Of a stretch of DNA of 8,018 nt, positions 1 through 6,062 are shown piece after piece; position 1 is the first letter of the stretch, and each line of letters begins with the position of its first letter. This stretch comes from JAYWAM01 sp043782425 (GTDB taxonomy: Bacteria > Pseudomonadota > Gammaproteobacteria > Burkholderiales > Usitatibacteraceae). The stretch is from contig JAYWAM010000366.1 in assembly GCA_043782425.1 (NCBI GenBank), forward strand, positions 1 to 8,018, given 5' to 3'. The position numbers and the translations under genes were made by a program. Below the pieces are notes generated by a model. That model made no database searches. It had not been told where the DNA came from and saw only the letters and a program-made list of their open reading frames with translations.

Positions 1-553
1 TGAAACCCAGGCTGGCGACGTCACCGCTTTCGTGCCGACCAACGTCATCTCGATCACCGACGGTCAGATTTTTTTGGAAACCGATTTGTTCAATGCCGGT
101 GTCCGTCCTGCCATCAACGCCGGCGTGTCGGTATCGCGTGTGGGTGGAGCAGCGCAGACCAAAGCCATTAGAAAGCTCGGTGGCGGCGTGCGTCTTGCGC
201 TGGCGCAGTTTCGCGAGCTGGCGGCGTTCGCGCAGTTCGCCTCCGACCTGGACGAATCCACGCGCAAGCAGCTAGAGCGCGGTCGTATGGTGACCGAGTT
301 AATGAAACAGCCACAATACCAGCCGCTGCAAGTTTGGGAAATGGCACTCACACTATTTACCGTAAATAACGGTTACTTCGATGATGTCGATGTAAAAAAA
401 GCGCTCGCGTTCGAAAAAGCGCTACGCGACTACGCCAAATCAAAACATGCCGACTTGATTGAGCACATCGAAAACAACAAAGACCTTTCGAAGGAAGACG
501 AAACGGCGCTTCACGCAGTCGTGAAAGATTTCAAGAAGAACGGCACGTACTAA
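1..553 (+). CDS. atpA: ATP synthase F1 subunit alpha, C-terminal part (5'-truncated by window edge)
   Basis: This is the non-catalytic nucleotide-binding alpha subunit of the F1 head (alpha3-beta3-gamma-delta-epsilon), which with the membrane Fo sector couples proton flow to ATP synthesis. The reading frame is open from base 2 (ETQAGDVTAF...), so the gene enters from the left. The GTG at 32 is an internal codon, not a start. Visible landmarks are PTNVISITDGQIFLE, the alpha/beta family signature PAINAGVSVS, and directly after it SRVGGAAQ, whose Arg is the arginine finger that reaches into the neighbouring beta catalytic site. LAQFRELAAFAQFASDLD follows, then the helical C-terminal domain ending FKKNGTY. 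The sequence aligns along its whole length with the E. coli AtpA C-terminus as I recall it, so the end is intact. In most proteobacteria atpG follows directly; here a toxin-antitoxin module lies between. Confidence 0.98.
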   Translation, partial: ETQAGDVTAFVPTNVISITDGQIFLETDLFNAGVRPAINAGVSVSRVGGAAQTKAIRKLGGGVRLALAQFRELAAFAQFASDLDESTRKQLERGRMVTELMKQPQYQPLQVWEMALTLFTVNNGYFDDVDVKKALAFEKALRDYAKSKHADLIEHIENNKDLSKEDETALHAVVKDFKKNGTY

Positions 554-584
554 CCAGGTTATCGTTCGCGCCTAAATAGTAATG
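552..584 (+). repeat. Degenerate direct repeat, left copy, flanking the TA module
   Basis: This 33-bp stretch starts at the last two bases of the atpA stop codon. It aligns without gaps to 1350-1382 at 25 of 33 positions, and at 18 of 21 over the first part (AACCAG-TTATCGTT--CGCC, with the dashes differing). The two copies bracket the toxin-antitoxin genes. They look like an aged duplication of the original atpA-atpG spacer, or the footprint of the event that brought the module in. The match was found by eye. Confidence 0.5.
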
Positions 585-701
585 TTTATGTTGTTTAGTT
601 ACTTCCTCTCCTGCGTTGCTGGGGTGCCGTTTTTTTTTGCAATGGGCGAAGGAAGTCTGCTTGAAATTCTGTATCCCATACTATACGCTTATGATTCATG
701 A
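582..701 (+). CDS. Possible small hydrophobic ORF (39 aa) overlapping the toxin start
   Basis: An ATG at 582 opens 39 codons ending in TGA at 699-701. The peptide begins MFMLFSYFLSCVAGVPFFFA and is strongly hydrophobic for its first 20 or so residues, then has MGEGSLLEILYP and ends AYDS. The stop overlaps the toxin start as ATGA (698-701), the arrangement seen in translationally coupled genes, and the toxin has no Shine-Dalgarno of its own. Against it: no Shine-Dalgarno precedes 582, T-rich DNA (including a run of nine T at 630-638) yields hydrophobic residues by default, and an open frame this short arises by chance fairly often. I recognise no family. It may be a leader peptide, a membrane micro-protein or nothing. 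Confidence 0.25.
   Translation: MFMLFSYFLSCVAGVPFFFAMGEGSLLEILYPILYAYDS
661..687 (+). promoter_or_regulatory. Weak candidate promoter/operator for the TA module
   Basis: TTGAAA at 661-666 and TATACG at 682-687 resemble sigma-70 boxes, but the 15-bp spacer is short. A small inverted repeat, GTAT-ccc-ATAC (671-681), lies between the boxes, where an autorepressing antitoxin would be expected to bind. This is a suggestion from position and composition only. The module could instead be read through from the atp promoter. Confidence 0.22.
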
Positions 702-988
702 AGGCCATACAAACTACCGAGGTATTCGATGACTGGTTCGCTAAGCTTCGAGATCAGCAAGCCAAGCGGCGCATCCAAACCCGCATCGACCGTGCCGAGG
801 ACGGCAACTTTGGCGACTGCGAGCCGGTGGGCGAAGGCGTTTCAGAGATGCGGATTCACTACGGGCCCGGCTATCGCGTGTACTTTACGCAACGCGGCAT
901 GGAGATTGTGATTCTGCTGGCGGGCGGCGACAAGTCTACTCAAATCAAAGACATTAAAACCGCGCTGGAAATCGCGAGACAACTGTAG
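698..988 (+). CDS. Type II toxin, RelE/HigB-like (HI1419 / Gp49-like family)
   Basis: This is a 96-aa protein of the RelE/ParE superfamily, in the subgroup often annotated as addiction-module killer protein (HI1419-like, Gp49/HigB-type). Members with RNase activity cleave mRNA, usually on the ribosome; that activity is inferred here, not shown. Recognisable features are the N-terminal region FDDWFAKLRDQQAKRRIQTRI (residues 10-30), the PVGEGVSEMRIHYGPGYRVYF core (43-63), and the LLAGGDKSTQIKDI segment (73-86), all typical of the family in order and length. It is encoded upstream of its antitoxin, the toxin-first order usual for this family and for higBA. The ATG lacks a Shine-Dalgarno sequence, which suggests low or coupled translation. 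It sits in the atp operon between atpA and atpG, in the same direction, which is unusual. No frameshift or truncation is visible, so it is likely functional. Confidence 0.92.
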   Translation: MKAIQTTEVFDDWFAKLRDQQAKRRIQTRIDRAEDGNFGDCEPVGEGVSEMRIHYGPGYRVYFTQRGMEIVILLAGGDKSTQIKDIKTALEIARQL

Positions 989-992
989 GAGG
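987..992 (+). promoter_or_regulatory. Consensus Shine-Dalgarno of the antitoxin
   Basis: AGGAGG overlaps the last two bases of the toxin stop codon (TAG 986-988) and ends 7 nt before the antitoxin ATG at 1000. It is the strongest ribosome binding site in the window and it fixes the antitoxin start. Its contrast with the unmarked toxin start would favour an excess of antitoxin from one mRNA. Confidence 0.85.
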
Positions 993-999
993 GCTATTT

Positions 1000-1308
1000 A
1001 TGGGAACAATCAAGCTGCGTAAATGGGATAGTGCCGAATACCTCAAAACTGACGAGGACATCGTGCAATATCTGGAAGCTTCTCTGGAAGAGGCGGGGGA
1101 CGATGCGGCATTTATCGCCAAGGCTCTGGGAACGATCGCGCGCGCCAAGGGAATGAGCCAACTCGCTAAGGATACTGGCCTGGGGCGCGAGAGCTTGTAC
1201 AAGGCGCTTTCCGGTGAGGGAAACCCAAGCTTTGCCACCATCCTCAAGGTCATCGATGCGCTGGGCGTGCAACTCCACGCTGCGCCACGCCATCCCTCGC
1301 ATGCGTAA
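1000..1308 (+). CDS. Type II antitoxin, Xre-like HTH (HI1420 family)
   Basis: This 102-aa protein is the cognate antitoxin, of the HI1420-like addiction-module antidote family. Such proteins bind and neutralise the toxin and usually repress their own promoter through a helix-turn-helix. The N-terminal segment KLRKWDSAEYLKTDEDIVQYLEASLEE (about residues 5-31) is the family hallmark. The helix-turn-helix lies at about residues 44-92: IARAKGMSQLAKDTGLGRESLYKALS, then NPSFATILKVIDALGVQLH. It starts 11 nt after the toxin stop codon behind a consensus Shine-Dalgarno, so the two genes are co-transcribed and co-regulated. The start at 1000 is preferred because of that site and the conserved N-terminus. 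After its stop, 92 bp lead to atpG and contain the right copy of the flanking direct repeat. Confidence 0.92.
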   Translation: MGTIKLRKWDSAEYLKTDEDIVQYLEASLEEAGDDAAFIAKALGTIARAKGMSQLAKDTGLGRESLYKALSGEGNPSFATILKVIDALGVQLHAAPRHPSHA

Positions 1309-1349
1309 GAGATGTACTTACTAGCTCAGGAAAAATGCACACGAACCCA

Positions 1350-1382
1350 AACCAGTTTATCGTTTTCGCCCATAACGCAATG
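1350..1382 (+). repeat. Degenerate direct repeat, right copy, flanking the TA module
   Basis: This is the partner of 552-584 (25 of 33 identical, ungapped, both ending AATG). It lies 18 bp upstream of the atpG start. Together the copies delimit a segment of about 800 bp containing both TA genes. If one copy plus its outer flank is taken as the ancestral spacer, a normal short atpA-atpG junction is restored. Confidence 0.5.
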
Positions 1383-1400
1383 ACCCAATAGAGAAACTCA

Positions 1401-2264
1401 ATGCCCGGCTCCAAAGAAATACGCACCAAGATCAAAAGCGTTGAGAATACGCGCAAGATCACCAAGGCCATGGAAATGGTCGCCGCCTCCAAAATGCGCA
1501 AGGCGCAGGAGCGTATGCGCGCCGCGCGTCCTTACGGCGAAAAAATCCGCGCCGTGACGGCCAACCTGTCGCATGCCAACCCCGATTATCGTCATCCGTT
1601 TTTGATTAAGCGCGATGGGGCGAATAAGACCGGCATCATCGTCGTGACTTCCGACAAGGGCTTGTGCGGCGGCCTGAACACCAACGTGCTGCGCTTGGCC
1701 GTCAATCGCATGCGCGAATGGGAGACCGCCGGAAAAACGGTGCAGGCCTGCGCCATCGGCGGCAAGGGTCTGGGTTTTCTGCAACGCTATGGCTCTGAAA
1801 TCGTATCGCACGTGACCGGCCTCGGCGACAAGCCGCACCTGGAGAAGATGATCGGCCCGGTGAAAGTGCAGCTCGACGCCTACACCGAGGGCAAGATTGA
1901 CGCGCTCTATGTTTGCTACACGCGCTTCGTCAACACCATGAAGCAGGAGCCGGTATGCGAGCAGTTGTTGCCGTTGACGGGCGAGCGCCTGGGCGCGCCC
2001 AGCTCGCAATGGGATTATCTTTACGAACCCGATGCCCGCTCGGTGCTGGATGAATTGTTGGTGCGCTACATTGAGGCGCTGATTTATCAAGCAGTCGCAG
2101 AGAACATGGCCTCGGAGCAATCGGCGCGCATGGTGGCGATGAAAGCCGCTTCCGATAACGCCAAGACGGTTATCGAAGAGCTCAAACTGATTTACAACAA
2201 AACCCGGCAAGCCGCCATTACCAAGGAAATTTCCGAGATTGTCGGCGGCGCTGCGGCGCTCTAA
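1401..2264 (+). CDS. atpG: ATP synthase F1 subunit gamma
   Basis: Gamma is the central stalk of F1. Its N- and C-terminal helices form a coiled coil that rotates inside the alpha3-beta3 ring and transmits torque from the Fo c-ring. The 287-aa length is typical for the bacterial subunit. The N-terminal helix GSKEIRTKIKSVENTRKITKAMEMVAASKM (residues 3-32) and the C-terminal helix ASEQSARMVAMKAASDNAKTVIEEL, followed by YNKTRQAAITKEISEIVGGA, are both conserved. The middle Rossmann-like part has IIVVTSDKGLCGGLN. The ATG at 1401 gives the standard N-terminus; upstream GAGAAAC is at best a weak Shine-Dalgarno. The gene is displaced from atpA by the TA module and from atpD by a palindromic element, yet it is intact itself. 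Confidence 0.98.
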   Translation: MPGSKEIRTKIKSVENTRKITKAMEMVAASKMRKAQERMRAARPYGEKIRAVTANLSHANPDYRHPFLIKRDGANKTGIIVVTSDKGLCGGLNTNVLRLAVNRMREWETAGKTVQACAIGGKGLGFLQRYGSEIVSHVTGLGDKPHLEKMIGPVKVQLDAYTEGKIDALYVCYTRFVNTMKQEPVCEQLLPLTGERLGAPSSQWDYLYEPDARSVLDELLVRYIEALIYQAVAENMASEQSARMVAMKAASDNAKTVIEELKLIYNKTRQAAITKEISEIVGGAAAL

Positions 2265-2274
2265 CCGAACAAGT

Positions 2275-2421
2275 TATGGGTGCCTCTAAAAATTCAGAGT
2301 TCGCCCAAATGCAAGGCGCGGAAAAAATTTCGCCGCGCTGCATATGCATGATATGTAAGCAAGAAATTTTTTCCGCAACGCCGCAGTTGGGATGAAATCT
2401 GGATTTTTAGAGGTGCCCATA
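2275..2421. mobile_element. MITE-like imperfect palindrome flanked by TA
   Basis: The atpG-atpD spacer is almost wholly one imperfect inverted repeat of 143 bp (2277-2419) centred near 2348. The outer ends TGGGTGCCTCTAAAAAT and, reverse-complemented from the right, TGGGCACCTCTAAAAAT differ at two positions. Similarity continues inward: CAGA, then CGGAAAAAATTTC present in both arms, and a central CATAT-gcatg-ATATG (2341-2355). Each end abuts the dinucleotide TA (2275-2276 and 2420-2421), as expected for a target duplication by an IS630/Tc1-mariner-type or another TA-targeting transposase. It has no room for a coding gene, so it would be non-autonomous. Transcribed, it would form a long hairpin between atpG and atpD. 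The atpD ribosome binding site lies just outside it. No parent element is visible here. Confidence 0.72.
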
Positions 2422-2439
2422 TAACGAAAGGCAACAGCA

Positions 2440-3828
2440 ATGAACGTAGCAACCCAAGGCGAAATTGTTCAAATCATTGGCGCGGTGGTGGACGTCGAAT
2501 TTTCGCGCGAGCACATGCCCAAGATTTACGATGCGCTGAAGCAGGATCAAATCGGTTTGACGCTGGAAGTGCAGCAGCAGCTAGGCGACGGCCTGGTGCG
2601 CACCATCGCGCTCGGTTCCACTGACGGCATGAGGCGCGGCATGAATGTCGCCAATACCGGCGCGCCCATCATGGTGCCGGTGGGCCAGAAGTGCCTAGGG
2701 CGCATCATGGATGTGCTCGGCGCGCCCATTGACGAAGCCGGACCGATAGGCTCAGAGACCACGCGCGCCATCCATCAGAAGGCGCCTTCTTACGAAGATT
2801 TATCGCCTTCGCAGGATTTGCTTGAAACCGGCATCAAGGTTATCGATCTGGTGTGCCCCTTTGCCAAGGGCGGCAAGGTCGGGCTGTTCGGCGGCGCGGG
2901 CGTGGGCAAGACCGTCAACATGATGGAGCTGATTAACAACATCGCCAAGCAGCACGGCGGCTATTCGGTGTTCGCCGGCGTGGGCGAGCGTACGCGCGAG
3001 GGCAACGACTTCTATCACGAGATGAAGGACTCCAACGTGCTCGACAAGGTGGCGCTGGTGTACGGCCAGATGAACGAGCCGCCGGGCAATCGTCTGCGAG
3101 TGGCGCTCACCGGCCTCACCATGGCTGAGCATTTCCGTGACGAGGGGCGCGACGTGCTGTTCTTTGTCGATAATATTTACCGCTTCACCCTGGCAGGCAC
3201 CGAGGTCTCTGCGTTGCTGGGGCGCATGCCTTCGGCCGTGGGTTACCAGCCGACGCTGGCCGAAGAAATGGGCCGTCTGCAAGAGCGCATCACCTCCACC
3301 AAGACCGGCTCTATCACCTCTATCCAGGCTGTTTATGTGCCGGCGGACGATTTGACCGACCCCTCGCCCGCCACCACTTTCGGCCACCTGGACGCCACTG
3401 TGGTGTTGTCGCGCGACATCGCCTCGCTGGGCATTTACCCCGCTGTCGATCCGCTCGACTCGACCTCGCGCCAAGTGGATCCCAACGTGGTGGGCGAAGA
3501 GCACTACACCACCACGCGCCGCGTACAGGCGACGCTACAGCGCTACAAGGAGTTGCGCGACATTATCGCGATTCTGGGCATGGATGAGCTCTCGCCCGAA
3601 GATAAACTTGCCGTATCGCGCGCGCGCAAAATCCAACGCTTTTTGTCGCAGCCGTTCACCGTCGCCGAAGTTTTCACCGGCTCACCGGGCAAGTATGTGT
3701 CGCTCAAGGACACCATCAAGGGTTTCAAAATGATCGTCGATGGCGAATGCGACCAGCTTCCCGAGCAGGCGTTTTACATGGTCGGCGGTATTGAAGAGGT
3801 TTTCGAAAAAGCCAAGACGCTTCAGTAA
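2440..3828 (+). CDS. atpD: ATP synthase F1 subunit beta (catalytic)
   Basis: Beta carries the catalytic sites that make ATP from ADP and phosphate as gamma rotates. The 462-aa length is typical. Visible motifs in order are the Walker A P-loop GGAGVGKT (residues 151-158), GERTREGND (182-190) with the catalytic Glu at 183, the Walker B strand DVLFFVDN (238-245) with Asp244, the family signature PAVDPLDSTS (334-343) next to the adenine-stacking Tyr333, VGEEHY (351-356), and DELSPED (382-388) that contacts the rotor. No key residue is missing. GAAAGG at 2426-2431 is a fair Shine-Dalgarno for the ATG at 2440. It lies 4 bp beyond the flanking TA of the palindromic element, so translation signals were spared. 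The sequence around IYRFTLAGTEVSALLGRMPS resembles betaproteobacterial AtpD. Only 25 bp separate it from atpC. Confidence 0.99.
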   Translation: MNVATQGEIVQIIGAVVDVEFSREHMPKIYDALKQDQIGLTLEVQQQLGDGLVRTIALGSTDGMRRGMNVANTGAPIMVPVGQKCLGRIMDVLGAPIDEAGPIGSETTRAIHQKAPSYEDLSPSQDLLETGIKVIDLVCPFAKGGKVGLFGGAGVGKTVNMMELINNIAKQHGGYSVFAGVGERTREGNDFYHEMKDSNVLDKVALVYGQMNEPPGNRLRVALTGLTMAEHFRDEGRDVLFFVDNIYRFTLAGTEVSALLGRMPSAVGYQPTLAEEMGRLQERITSTKTGSITSIQAVYVPADDLTDPSPATTFGHLDATVVLSRDIASLGIYPAVDPLDSTSRQVDPNVVGEEHYTTTRRVQATLQRYKELRDIIAILGMDELSPEDKLAVSRARKIQRFLSQPFTVAEVFTGSPGKYVSLKDTIKGFKMIVDGECDQLPEQAFYMVGGIEEVFEKAKTLQ

Positions 3829-3853
3829 GCCCTTGCAAACCTAAAGACACCCC

Positions 3854-4276
3854 ATGGCCCACACCTTTCCAGTCAATATTGTTTCCGCCGAAGAGGCTAT
3901 TTTCTCCGGCGATGTCGAGATGGTTGTCGCCCCTGGCGAAACGGGTGAGTTGGGCATACTGCCCAATCACGCCCCGCTGCTCACGCGCATCAAACCAGGC
4001 ACGGTCAAACTGAAAATTCCCGGTCAGGCGGAAGACGAGTTGATTTACGTTTCCGGTGGTATGATGGAAGTTCAGCCCAAGGGCTTGACTATCCTGGCCG
4101 ATACCTCCATCAGGGCGCAGGATTTGGACGAAGCCAAGGCGCTCGAAGCCAAGCGCGTTGCGGAAGAGGCGCTACAGGGCAAGGTTTCCGAAGTAGAACG
4201 TGTCAGGCTGCTGTTAGAGTTGACGCAGGCGGCGGCGCAAGTTGCGGCCATCCGAAAATTACGCAAGCAGAGCTAA
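3854..4276 (+). CDS. atpC: ATP synthase F1 subunit epsilon
   Basis: Epsilon binds gamma and the c-ring and in many bacteria inhibits ATP hydrolysis through its movable C-terminal helices. The 140-aa length is typical. The N-terminal beta-sandwich (about residues 1-86) shows VNIVSAEEAIFSGDVEMV, GELGILPNHAPLLTRIKPG and YVSGGMMEVQP. The C-terminal helical hairpin begins at AQDLDEAKALEAKRVAEEAL (from about 94) and ends RKLRKQS. It is the last gene of the atp operon, 25 bp after atpD, and an intrinsic terminator follows about 45 bp downstream. The ATG at 3854 matches the family start (MAHTFPVNIVSAEE); upstream AAAGA is a weak Shine-Dalgarno. Confidence 0.98.
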   Translation: MAHTFPVNIVSAEEAIFSGDVEMVVAPGETGELGILPNHAPLLTRIKPGTVKLKIPGQAEDELIYVSGGMMEVQPKGLTILADTSIRAQDLDEAKALEAKRVAEEALQGKVSEVERVRLLLELTQAAAQVAAIRKLRKQS

Positions 4277-4319
4277 GGCCTGCTACAGAAACACAGTTTT
4301 AGAGGCGCAACACAAATTT

Positions 4320-4346
4320 AGGCAGCCATTCTCGCTGCCTTTTTTT
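4320..4346 (+). terminator. Intrinsic terminator of the atp operon
   Basis: A perfect 7-bp stem AGGCAGC / GCTGCCT with a 7-nt loop (4320-4340) runs straight into seven T (4340-4346). This is a textbook rho-independent terminator 44 bp after the atpC stop. It separates the atp transcript from glmU, although some read-through is possible. Confidence 0.9.
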
Positions 4347-4427
4347 CGTCGCTTTTCGCCGTTCTCGCTTATTCCATTTCTCAACCATTAGTTTCTGAAT
4401 GAGGGCTGCTCGACATCATCACTATTT

Positions 4428-4453
4428 GTCGTCCCAGCGAAGGCTGGGACGAC
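4428..4453. repeat. REP-like hairpin between atpC and glmU
   Basis: This is a perfect 11-bp inverted repeat, GTCGTCCCAGC-gaag-GCTGGGACGAC. The sequence resembles the short dispersed palindromes (GTC..CCC.GCGAAGG.GGGA.. type) common between genes in many proteobacterial genomes. No T-run follows, so it is not an intrinsic terminator by itself. In RNA it could protect a 3' end. Copy number in the genome cannot be judged from one window. Confidence 0.65.
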
Positions 4454-4561
4454 GGGTTCCCTCATTACTCAACATGACTTTCCTGTTGGACGCCATCAAT
4501 TTGCCAATGAATTGGAAATGGAATTACATACGCGCGTCGTTTAGCCTCGCTGTGGAATAGA
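4454..4561 (+). other. Intergenic region upstream of glmU; only a weak promoter candidate
   Basis: The atpC-glmU gap is 285 bp and holds the terminator, the REP-like hairpin and then this stretch. glmU lies beyond the terminator, so it probably has its own promoter here. The best candidate by eye is TTGCCA (4501-4506), an 18-bp spacer and TACATA (4525-4530), a poor -10. A small palindrome CCAAT-ga-ATTGG (4504-4515) overlaps it. I see no gene, tRNA or recognisable riboswitch. Confidence 0.3.
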
Positions 4562-5968
4562 ATGCCAGTCGTGACTCCCGTATCTGCTCCGCTTTCCGTC
4601 GTCATTCTTGCCGCAGGCCAGGGCAAGCGCATGAACTCGTCGCTCCCCAAGGTGCTGCACACTCTCGCGGGAAAGCCTTTGCTAGGCCACGTCTTGCAAG
4701 CCGCCACTGCGTTACAGCCCGAGCGTGTCTGTATCGTCATTGGGCATGGTAGCGCAGCGGTGATGCAAGCTTTTACCCCAACGGAAACTTGCGACGCTAG
4801 TATTACCTGGGTCAAACAGGAACCACAGTTGGGAACCGGCCACGCGCTGCAACAGGCGCTGCCCGGCGTTGCACAGGGTGGCGTGATCCTGGTGCTGTAT
4901 GGTGATGTGCCCTTGGTGAACGCCGCTACTCTTGCAAGGTTGGTGGGCCAGTGTGGGGGCACGGCGCTGGCGCTGCTGACGCAAGTGGTGGATAACCCCA
5001 GCGGCTACGGTCGTATCGTGCGTGACGCAAAGTCTAAAATCCTGCGCATAGTCGAAGAAAAAGACGCCAGTGTGCTCGAGCGCAAAATTACCGAGATCAA
5101 CACCGGCATCATGTCCATTCCCGCAGCCAGGCTCGCCAACTGGCTTGCGCGATTGTCCAATGCCAACGCGCAGCAAGAGTATTATTTGACTGACATCGTC
5201 GCGCTCGCCATCGCCGACGGCGTGCAGGTTCGCTCATCTCAACCCGGCCATACCTGGGAATGCCTGGGCGTAAACAGCAAAAAGGATCTTGCCACTTTGG
5301 AACGTACTCAACAGAAAAACATCGCCGATGCGCTACTCGCCGCAGGTGTCACGCTGGCGGATCCGCTGCGCCTCGACGTGCGCGGTGAATTGCAATGCGG
5401 GCGCGATGTCAGCATCGACGTGAACTGTATATTCGAAGGCAACGTCACCCTTGCTGACGGCGTAAAAATCGGCGCCCACTGTATTGTGCGCGACGCTTAT
5501 ATCGGCGCAAATAGCAGCGTCCTGCCTTTTTCGTTTATTGATGGAGCCAATGTCGGCGCTGATGCACGCATCGGTCCCTACGCGCGTCTGCGTCCCGGTA
5601 CCGAACTTGCCGCCGGTGTGCACATCGGTAATTTCGTCGAAGTAAAGGCCAGCCACTTAGGCTGGGGATCCAAAGCCAATCATCTCGCTTACATCGGCGA
5701 CAGCACAGTAGGCAAGAACGTCAATATCGGCGCTGGAACCATCACTTGCAACTACGACGGCGCCAACAAACACCGCACCGTGATCGAGGATGATGTGCAT
5801 ATCGGCTCCGACGTTCAGCTTGTCGCGCCCGTCACTATCGGCAAGGGCGCCACTATAGGCGCGGGGGCAACCATCACCAAAGACGTGCCTCCCGGCGAAC
5901 TTTCCTTCACCAAAAAAGAGCAACATACCAAGCCCGGCTGGAAGCGGCCGGTAAAGAAATCGAAATGA
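4562..5968 (+). CDS. glmU: Bifunctional GlcNAc-1-P uridyltransferase / GlcN-1-P acetyltransferase
   Basis: GlmU catalyses the last two steps to UDP-GlcNAc in the cytoplasm: acetyl-CoA-dependent acetylation of glucosamine-1-phosphate, then uridylyl transfer from UTP. The product feeds peptidoglycan and lipid A. The 468-aa length is close to the 456 of E. coli. The N-terminal pyrophosphorylase domain shows LAAGQGKRM (residues 16-24), QLGTGHA (89-95), YGDVPL with metal-binding Asp115, NPSGYGRI (145-152), EINTGI (178-183) and CLGVNSK with Asn238. From about 262 the left-handed beta-helix has hexapeptide repeats, with RLRPGTEL, GNFVEVK, KANHLAYIGD (catalytic His374) and NIGAGTITCNYDGANKHRT (388-406). 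The end GWKRPVKK is typical. The next Met falls inside the nucleotide motif, so ATG 4562 is the start; GGAA at 4552-4555 is a weak Shine-Dalgarno. glmS follows after 94 bp. Confidence 0.98.
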   Translation: MPVVTPVSAPLSVVILAAGQGKRMNSSLPKVLHTLAGKPLLGHVLQAATALQPERVCIVIGHGSAAVMQAFTPTETCDASITWVKQEPQLGTGHALQQALPGVAQGGVILVLYGDVPLVNAATLARLVGQCGGTALALLTQVVDNPSGYGRIVRDAKSKILRIVEEKDASVLERKITEINTGIMSIPAARLANWLARLSNANAQQEYYLTDIVALAIADGVQVRSSQPGHTWECLGVNSKKDLATLERTQQKNIADALLAAGVTLADPLRLDVRGELQCGRDVSIDVNCIFEGNVTLADGVKIGAHCIVRDAYIGANSSVLPFSFIDGANVGADARIGPYARLRPGTELAAGVHIGNFVEVKASHLGWGSKANHLAYIGDSTVGKNVNIGAGTITCNYDGANKHRTVIEDDVHIGSDVQLVAPVTIGKGATIGAGATITKDVPPGELSFTKKEQHTKPGWKRPVKKSK

Positions 5969-6062
5969 CGCTGCCGCCATTTTCCTGACAGAGTTTCGCC
6001 AGAAACTACGGCTAGAATTTTTTGATCGCGGCATCACCCGCAACGCACGAATCGGAGACCCT

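Noticed and set aside
32..553. Independent gene starting at the GTG at position 32
   Set aside because: The frame is open to the window edge and the upstream residues ETQAGDVTAF match AtpA, so the GTG is an internal valine codon.
601..656. Terminator at the run of nine T (630-638) after atpA
   Set aside because: No stable GC-rich stem directly precedes the T-run. The only nearby pairing, ACTTCCT with AGGAAGT (601-607/650-656), encloses the T-run instead of preceding it.
1398..2210. Long antisense ORF (270 codons) opposite atpG, and a similar one at 2800-3504 opposite atpD
   Set aside because: Both lie wholly opposite well-conserved genes in GC-rich DNA and give His/Arg/Gly/Ala-rich translations with no recognisable domain. 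They are codon-usage shadows.
4297..4308. TTTTAGAGGCGC after atpC resembles the right end of the palindromic element before atpD (TTTTAGAGGTGC)
   Set aside because: The match is only 12 bases with one mismatch and has no second arm. It could be a remnant, but chance cannot be excluded and nothing around it supports an element.
4371..4524. 10-bp inverted repeat ATTCCATTTC (4371-4380) / GAAATGGAAT (4515-4524) enclosing the REP-like hairpin
   Set aside because: The match stops exactly at 10 bp, there is no target duplication, and the arms are 134 bp apart. Likely coincidence in A/T-rich spacer.
5969..6062. glmS ribozyme/riboswitch or terminator upstream of glmS
   Set aside because: The 94-bp gap is too short for the glmS ribozyme, which is known mainly from Gram-positive bacteria. 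The AGTTTC-gcca-GAAACT hairpin is about 10 nt from the T-run, too far for an intrinsic terminator.
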